From positions 296 through 8,281 of the forward strand of contig DIKC01000189.1 of the NCBI GenBank assembly GCA_002421565.1: a stretch of 7,986 nucleotides of DNA, read 5' to 3'. This document shows positions 4,594-7,986 of the stretch, one piece after another (position 1 is the first letter of the stretch; the number at the start of each line of letters is the position of its first letter). The notes beneath the pieces are model-generated. The model did not search any database, was not told where the DNA came from, and worked only from the letters and a program-made list of their open reading frames with translations. The DNA comes from Desulfobulbaceae bacterium UBA5628. Its GTDB lineage: Bacteria > Desulfobacterota > Desulfobulbia > Desulfobulbales > Desulfurivibrionaceae. The position numbers and the translations under genes are program-made.

Positions 4594-5568
4594 ATGGCGC
4601 AGGCATCAGGGCAGCGAACCGGAATTCTGCTGGAATCGGGCACCAACGAACTTGAGGTCATCACCCTCTATTTGCAATGGATCGACCCCCTGACCAGGGC
4701 CGTCACCCAGACCGCTTACGGGATCAACGCCGCCAAGGTGCGGGAACTGGTGGCCATGCCCGCCGTCCTTACCGAGGTGCCGGACAGCCATCCTTCGGTA
4801 AGGGGGGTTTTTCTCCTCCGCAACCGGACCATTCCCTTGGTCGATCTCGCCCACTGGTTCGGCTACGAGCCGGACACCTCGCCCGAGGCCAAGGCCAAGT
4901 GGGTGGTGGTGGTTTCCGAGATCAACGGCAAACTCTTCAGTTTCATCTGCCACGGGGTGGACAAGGTCTACCGGATTTCCTGGAACCAGATTCTGCCGCC
5001 GCCGGAGGTGATCGCCCATAAGAGCAGCCTCACCGGCATGTGCCTGGTTAATAACCGGATTATTCAGATGATCGATTTTGAGAAAATCTGCGCAGATATC
5101 GATCCCTCCATGGCCATTGACGCCGAGAAACACGCGATCGTTGAAGTGGCCTCGCCGGAACAGGCCGGCAAGCAGGTGGTAATCGCCGACGATTCCTCGG
5201 TGATCCGGGAGCAGATCAGCCGCACCCTGGGGAAGGCCGGTTATCTGGTGCGGGCCTTCAACGACGGTCAGGCGGCCTGGGATTATCTGGAACAAATCAG
5301 GAGCGACGGGGCGCTGGACCGCCAGGTGCTGGCGGTGATCACCGACATTGAAATGCCCCGGATGGACGGCCACCATCTCTGCATGAAGATCAAGGAAAAC
5401 CCCGCCTACGAAAAGATTCCGGTGATGCTCTTCTCCTCCCTGATCAACGATACCGCCCGCCACAAGGGGGAAAAGGTGGGGGCCGACGACCAGATCACCA
5501 AGCCGGAGCTGGCCGCCCTGGTCCATCGCCTGCAGGAGTGTTTAAAGCGCAAGGCCAACGGCGGTTGA
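4594..5568 (+). CDS. cheV: Chemotaxis coupling protein CheV (CheW domain + receiver domain)
   Basis: A 324-aa cytoplasmic chemotaxis adaptor that links chemoreceptors to the CheA kinase through a CheW-like domain and tunes the link by phosphorylation of its receiver domain. The N-terminus (about 10-22) has the CheV signature GILLESGTNELEV. The CheW domain runs to about residue 165, with YGINAAKVRE (42-51) and GVFLLRNRTIPLVDLA (71-86). The receiver domain spans about 194-317: acidic pair Asp199-Asp200, phospho-acceptor Asp251 in TDIEMPRMDG (250-259), Ser281 at the switch Ser/Thr position, and Lys303 in the TKPE motif. All key receiver residues are intact. An alternative ATG at 4582 would add four residues. 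No cheA, cheW or receptor gene is in this window, so it is a stand-alone cheV; recC follows after 32 bases in the same direction. Confidence 0.95.
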   Translation: MAQASGQRTGILLESGTNELEVITLYLQWIDPLTRAVTQTAYGINAAKVRELVAMPAVLTEVPDSHPSVRGVFLLRNRTIPLVDLAHWFGYEPDTSPEAKAKWVVVVSEINGKLFSFICHGVDKVYRISWNQILPPPEVIAHKSSLTGMCLVNNRIIQMIDFEKICADIDPSMAIDAEKHAIVEVASPEQAGKQVVIADDSSVIREQISRTLGKAGYLVRAFNDGQAAWDYLEQIRSDGALDRQVLAVITDIEMPRMDGHHLCMKIKENPAYEKIPVMLFSSLINDTARHKGEKVGADDQITKPELAALVHRLQECLKRKANGG

Positions 5569-5572
5569 TCAT

Positions 5573-5588
5573 GGCCGGGACAACGGCC
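5573..5588 (+). other. Small hairpin between cheV and recC
   Basis: GGCCG (5573-5577) and CGGCC (5584-5588) can pair around a 6-base loop. No T run follows directly, so it is a poor terminator. The same bases form a six-codon ATG-to-TGA mini frame (5571-5591, M-A-G-T-T-A) just before recC, probably by chance. recC itself has no clear Shine-Dalgarno. Confidence 0.25.
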
Positions 5589-5600
5589 TGATTCCTCAGT

Positions 5601-7986
5601 ATGTTTTTTCTGTCGCGCAGCAACCGGATCGAAGAACTGTGCGCGGCCTTGGGCGATGAACTGGCCCGGCCGCCGGCCGACCCTCTGATCCCGGAGTGCA
5701 TCGTGGTGCAAAGCCGGGGGATGGCGACCTGGCTGGCGATGCAGCTCGCGACCCGCTTCGGGGTCTGGGCCAACCCCGATTTTCCCCACCCCCGCCGTTT
5801 CATTCGCCGCCTGCTCACCGCCGCACTGGGCCGAGAAAGCGAGCCGGTCGCCTCCTTTAACCGCGACATCCTTACCCTGGCGATCATGGCCGCCCTGCCG
5901 CGCCTGATTGACGAACCGCTTTTCCTTTCCCTCCGTCGCTATCTGGCCGGCGGCGACGACTGGAAATCCCTGCAACTGGCCGCTAAAATCTCCGATCTCT
6001 TTGACCAGTACGCGATTTTCCGGCCGGAAATGGTGCTGGCCTGGGAAGCCGGAGACGATCTCGGCCCGACCCGCCGACCGCTGGCGGCCGCCGATCGCTG
6101 GCAGGCCGAACTTTGGCGGGTAATAACAGCCGCTATCATCTCGCCGGCGAGGCAGATGCATGAGGCTTGGCTGCGGTTGCGGGACGGGGCTTTGGCGGCG
6201 CCGGAACTGCTGTCGCCCCGGGTGATGCTCTTTGCCGTCACCACCCTGCCGCCGGTTTACCTCAGCCTGCTCCATGAGGCGTCCCGCCATACCCCGATCC
6301 ATCTCTATCTTTTCAGCCCGGCCCGGGAGTATTGGGCCGATCTTTATTCTCCCCGGGCAGTTACCGCCTTCCTCGCCCGCCGGGGCAAGAGCCGGGAGGC
6401 GCAGGAGCCGCTGCACCTGACCGGCGGCCATCCCCTGCTCACTTCCCTGGGCACGGTGGGCCGTGAATTTCAGGATCTCCTGGAAGAGAGCGCCGATTAC
6501 CAGGAAAGCGGCGATTTTCTGACGGCCGACATTGCTACCGCCACCACCCTGGCCCGCCTTCAGGAGGATATTCTCGAGGCCAGGCCGCCCGGCCAGGCCC
6601 TGGCAATGGACGATTCCATCGCCATTCATGCCTGCCACAGCCCCTTGCGGGAGGTGGAGGTGCTGCAGGATCAGTTGCTGGCCATGCTCGCCGACGGCAA
6701 CCTGGAACCCCGCGAGATCGTGGTGATGAGCCCGGACATGGATACTTACGGGCCGCTGATCGAAGCGGTCTTTCAGCGTCCCCCCTCTGATCCCCGCTTC
6801 CTGCCCTTCCGGATCGCCGACCGCGGGCCGATCCGGGAGGCCCCGCTGATCGACGCCTTCTATGATCTCTTTGCCCTGGCCGAAAGCCGCCTTAGCTTGG
6901 TCAAGGTGCTGGATTTCCTGGCCCGCGAACCGGTCCGCCGCCGTTTTGATCTCGACCCGGCCCGCCTGGAACGGTTGACCCTCTGGCTGGAAGAGAGCCG
7001 GGTGCGGTGGGGGATCGACGAAGAGCATCGCCGCCGCCATCAACAGCCGCCGGACCGGCAGAATACCTGGCGTTTCGGCCTCGAGCGGTTGCTCCTCGGC
7101 TACGCCATGCCCGGCGAGGGGCAATATCTTTTTGACGGCATCCTCCCCTATGACCAGATCGAGGGCCAGGATTGCGAGCTGGCCGGAGTGCTGCTTGATT
7201 TTTGCGAGGCCCTTTTCGCCTTGAACGATGCCTGCCGCGAGCCCCGCCCCCTGACCGCCTGGGGCGGGATCGTGGAACAGGCCCTGAGCGATTTTTTTGC
7301 CGCCGGCCCGGCAGAGGAACCCCAGCACCAGCGCATCCGCGCCGCCCTGGTCGCTCTCCAGGCCGATGCCGCCGCCGTCGCCTTTGACCAGCCCTTGGCC
7401 GCCGCCTCCTTCCTGGCCCTGCTTCGCCAACGCCTGGAAGCGGACGAAGGCGGGCCAGGCTTTCTGGAAGGCGGCATCACCTTCTGCGCCATGCTCCCCA
7501 TGCGCACCATCCCCTTTCCGGTGGTCTGTCTACTGGGGATGAACGATAACGCCTTTCCCCGTTCCGAGCAGCCGGTGGGCTTCGACCTGATTGCCGCCGA
7601 ACCCCGTCCCGGCGACCGTAGCCGCCGCCAAGAGGACCGCTATCTTTTCCTGGAGGCCTTGCTGGCCGCCCGCAGGCGACTCTACATCAGCTTTGTCGGC
7701 CGTAGCATCCGGGACAACAAGGAACTTCCCCCGTCGGTGGTAGTGGATGAATTGCTGGCCTGCCTGATGGCCGGGGAGGGGAGGAAGCCGGTGATCGAGC
7801 ATCCCCTCCAGCCCTTCAGCCCCCGCTACCGGGACGGCCGCGATCCCGCCCTCTTTACCTATGCCGCTGAATACGTCGGGGGCGCGGCCGATGACCACCT
7901 TCCGTTTTCCCGTTTTTTTGGCGGGCAGCCCCTGGCCCTGCTGCCGACGGTTGCACAGCCGGTGGCGCTGGCCGATCTGAGCCGTT
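5601..7986 (+). CDS. recC: RecBCD gamma subunit RecC, N-terminal about 70 percent
   Basis: The structural and Chi-reading subunit of RecBCD (exonuclease V), which processes double-strand DNA ends for homologous recombination and degrades foreign linear DNA. From the ATG at 5601 the frame stays open for 795 codons to the window edge, against 1122 aa in E. coli RecC. It follows E. coli RecC closely: SNRIEEL (7-13), VVQSRGMATWLAM (35-47), SDLFDQY (131-137), TLPPVYL, HACHSPLREVEVL (343-355), RWGID (469-473), NTWRFG-ERLLLGYAM, PMRTIPF--VCLLGMND (633-649) and GDRSRRQEDRYLFLEALL (671-688). RecC is a helicase-like protein that has lost the ATPase motifs, and none is seen here. An in-frame TGA 12 bases upstream makes 5601 the first start. 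It has no good ribosome-binding site. recB and recD are expected beyond the edge but are not visible. No frameshift is seen. Confidence 0.97.
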   Translation, partial: MFFLSRSNRIEELCAALGDELARPPADPLIPECIVVQSRGMATWLAMQLATRFGVWANPDFPHPRRFIRRLLTAALGRESEPVASFNRDILTLAIMAALPRLIDEPLFLSLRRYLAGGDDWKSLQLAAKISDLFDQYAIFRPEMVLAWEAGDDLGPTRRPLAAADRWQAELWRVITAAIISPARQMHEAWLRLRDGALAAPELLSPRVMLFAVTTLPPVYLSLLHEASRHTPIHLYLFSPAREYWADLYSPRAVTAFLARRGKSREAQEPLHLTGGHPLLTSLGTVGREFQDLLEESADYQESGDFLTADIATATTLARLQEDILEARPPGQALAMDDSIAIHACHSPLREVEVLQDQLLAMLADGNLEPREIVVMSPDMDTYGPLIEAVFQRPPSDPRFLPFRIADRGPIREAPLIDAFYDLFALAESRLSLVKVLDFLAREPVRRRFDLDPARLERLTLWLEESRVRWGIDEEHRRRHQQPPDRQNTWRFGLERLLLGYAMPGEGQYLFDGILPYDQIEGQDCELAGVLLDFCEALFALNDACREPRPLTAWGGIVEQALSDFFAAGPAEEPQHQRIRAALVALQADAAAVAFDQPLAAASFLALLRQRLEADEGGPGFLEGGITFCAMLPMRTIPFPVVCLLGMNDNAFPRSEQPVGFDLIAAEPRPGDRSRRQEDRYLFLEALLAARRRLYISFVGRSIRDNKELPPSVVVDELLACLMAGEGRKPVIEHPLQPFSPRYRDGRDPALFTYAAEYVGGAADDHLPFSRFFGGQPLALLPTVAQPVALADLSR

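Noticed and set aside
4606..5526. A 306-codon open frame on the minus strand opposite cheV
   Set aside because: The sense strand encodes a complete CheV with all domain motifs; the antisense product is His/Gly/Asp-rich, resembles no family I know and has no ribosome-binding site of note.
5406..7430. A 674-codon open frame on the minus strand across cheV and recC
   Set aside because: It is the antisense shadow of two well-matched genes. Its translation is rich in Gly, Gln and Ala with no recognisable motif, as expected opposite GC-rich coding sequence whose sense frames rarely use the codons that would make antisense stops.
1..7986. Search for CRISPR arrays, tRNAs, rRNA, insertion sequences, attachment sites or a defence island beside recC
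   Set aside because: No regularly spaced repeats, cloverleaf-like sequences, transposase motifs, terminal repeats or defence genes were seen; the toxin-antitoxin pair is the only accessory element recognised.

Overview
The window looks like a chromosomal stretch of a GC-rich, Gram-negative, probably anaerobic bacterium. Desulfobacterota (a sulfate- or sulfur-metabolising 'deltaproteobacterium') is my best inference. It rests on the mix of a short MetE-like methionine-synthase protein, YqgE, RlmH, CheV and RecC, and on codon usage rich in G/C third positions. I see no rRNA, tRNA, CRISPR array, insertion sequence or phage gene.

Layout. At the left, two genes point leftwards: a short MetE/UROD-superfamily gene (1238 to 141), followed 36 bp later by the 5' end of lysS (104 to beyond the edge). 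A 154-bp divergent region (1239-1392) carries candidate promoters for both directions. Rightwards come yqgE (1393-1944), a compact Phd/YefM-RelE-type toxin-antitoxin pair (2027-2577), and an agmatinase-family ureohydrolase, a cysteine-cluster protein and rlmH as a tight three-gene unit (2697-4482). After a 111-bp AT-rich promoter region comes cheV (4594-5568), and then recC (5601 to beyond the right edge). recC is the largest gene here; its frame stays open to the last base.

How the genes work together. Most are housekeeping genes of unrelated function: translation (lysS, rlmH), methionine or one-carbon metabolism (MetE-like), polyamine synthesis (speB-like), chemotaxis signalling (cheV) and DNA double-strand-break repair (recC; recB and recD are presumably downstream but are not visible). 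Tight coupling is seen in the toxin-antitoxin pair (ATGA overlap), in speB with the cysteine-cluster gene (ATGA overlap), and in the 5-bp gap before rlmH. Recognisable sigma70-like promoters precede the toxin-antitoxin pair, speB and cheV, so these look like separate transcription units.

Points worth a second look: the MetE-like protein has Asp where MetE's zinc-binding Glu should be, and its possible promoter overlaps a CTAGCTAG palindrome; RecC appears to lack several residues that E. coli RecC uses to read Chi; and the toxin-antitoxin pair sits between two housekeeping genes. I found no convincing evidence for an entirely new multi-gene system.
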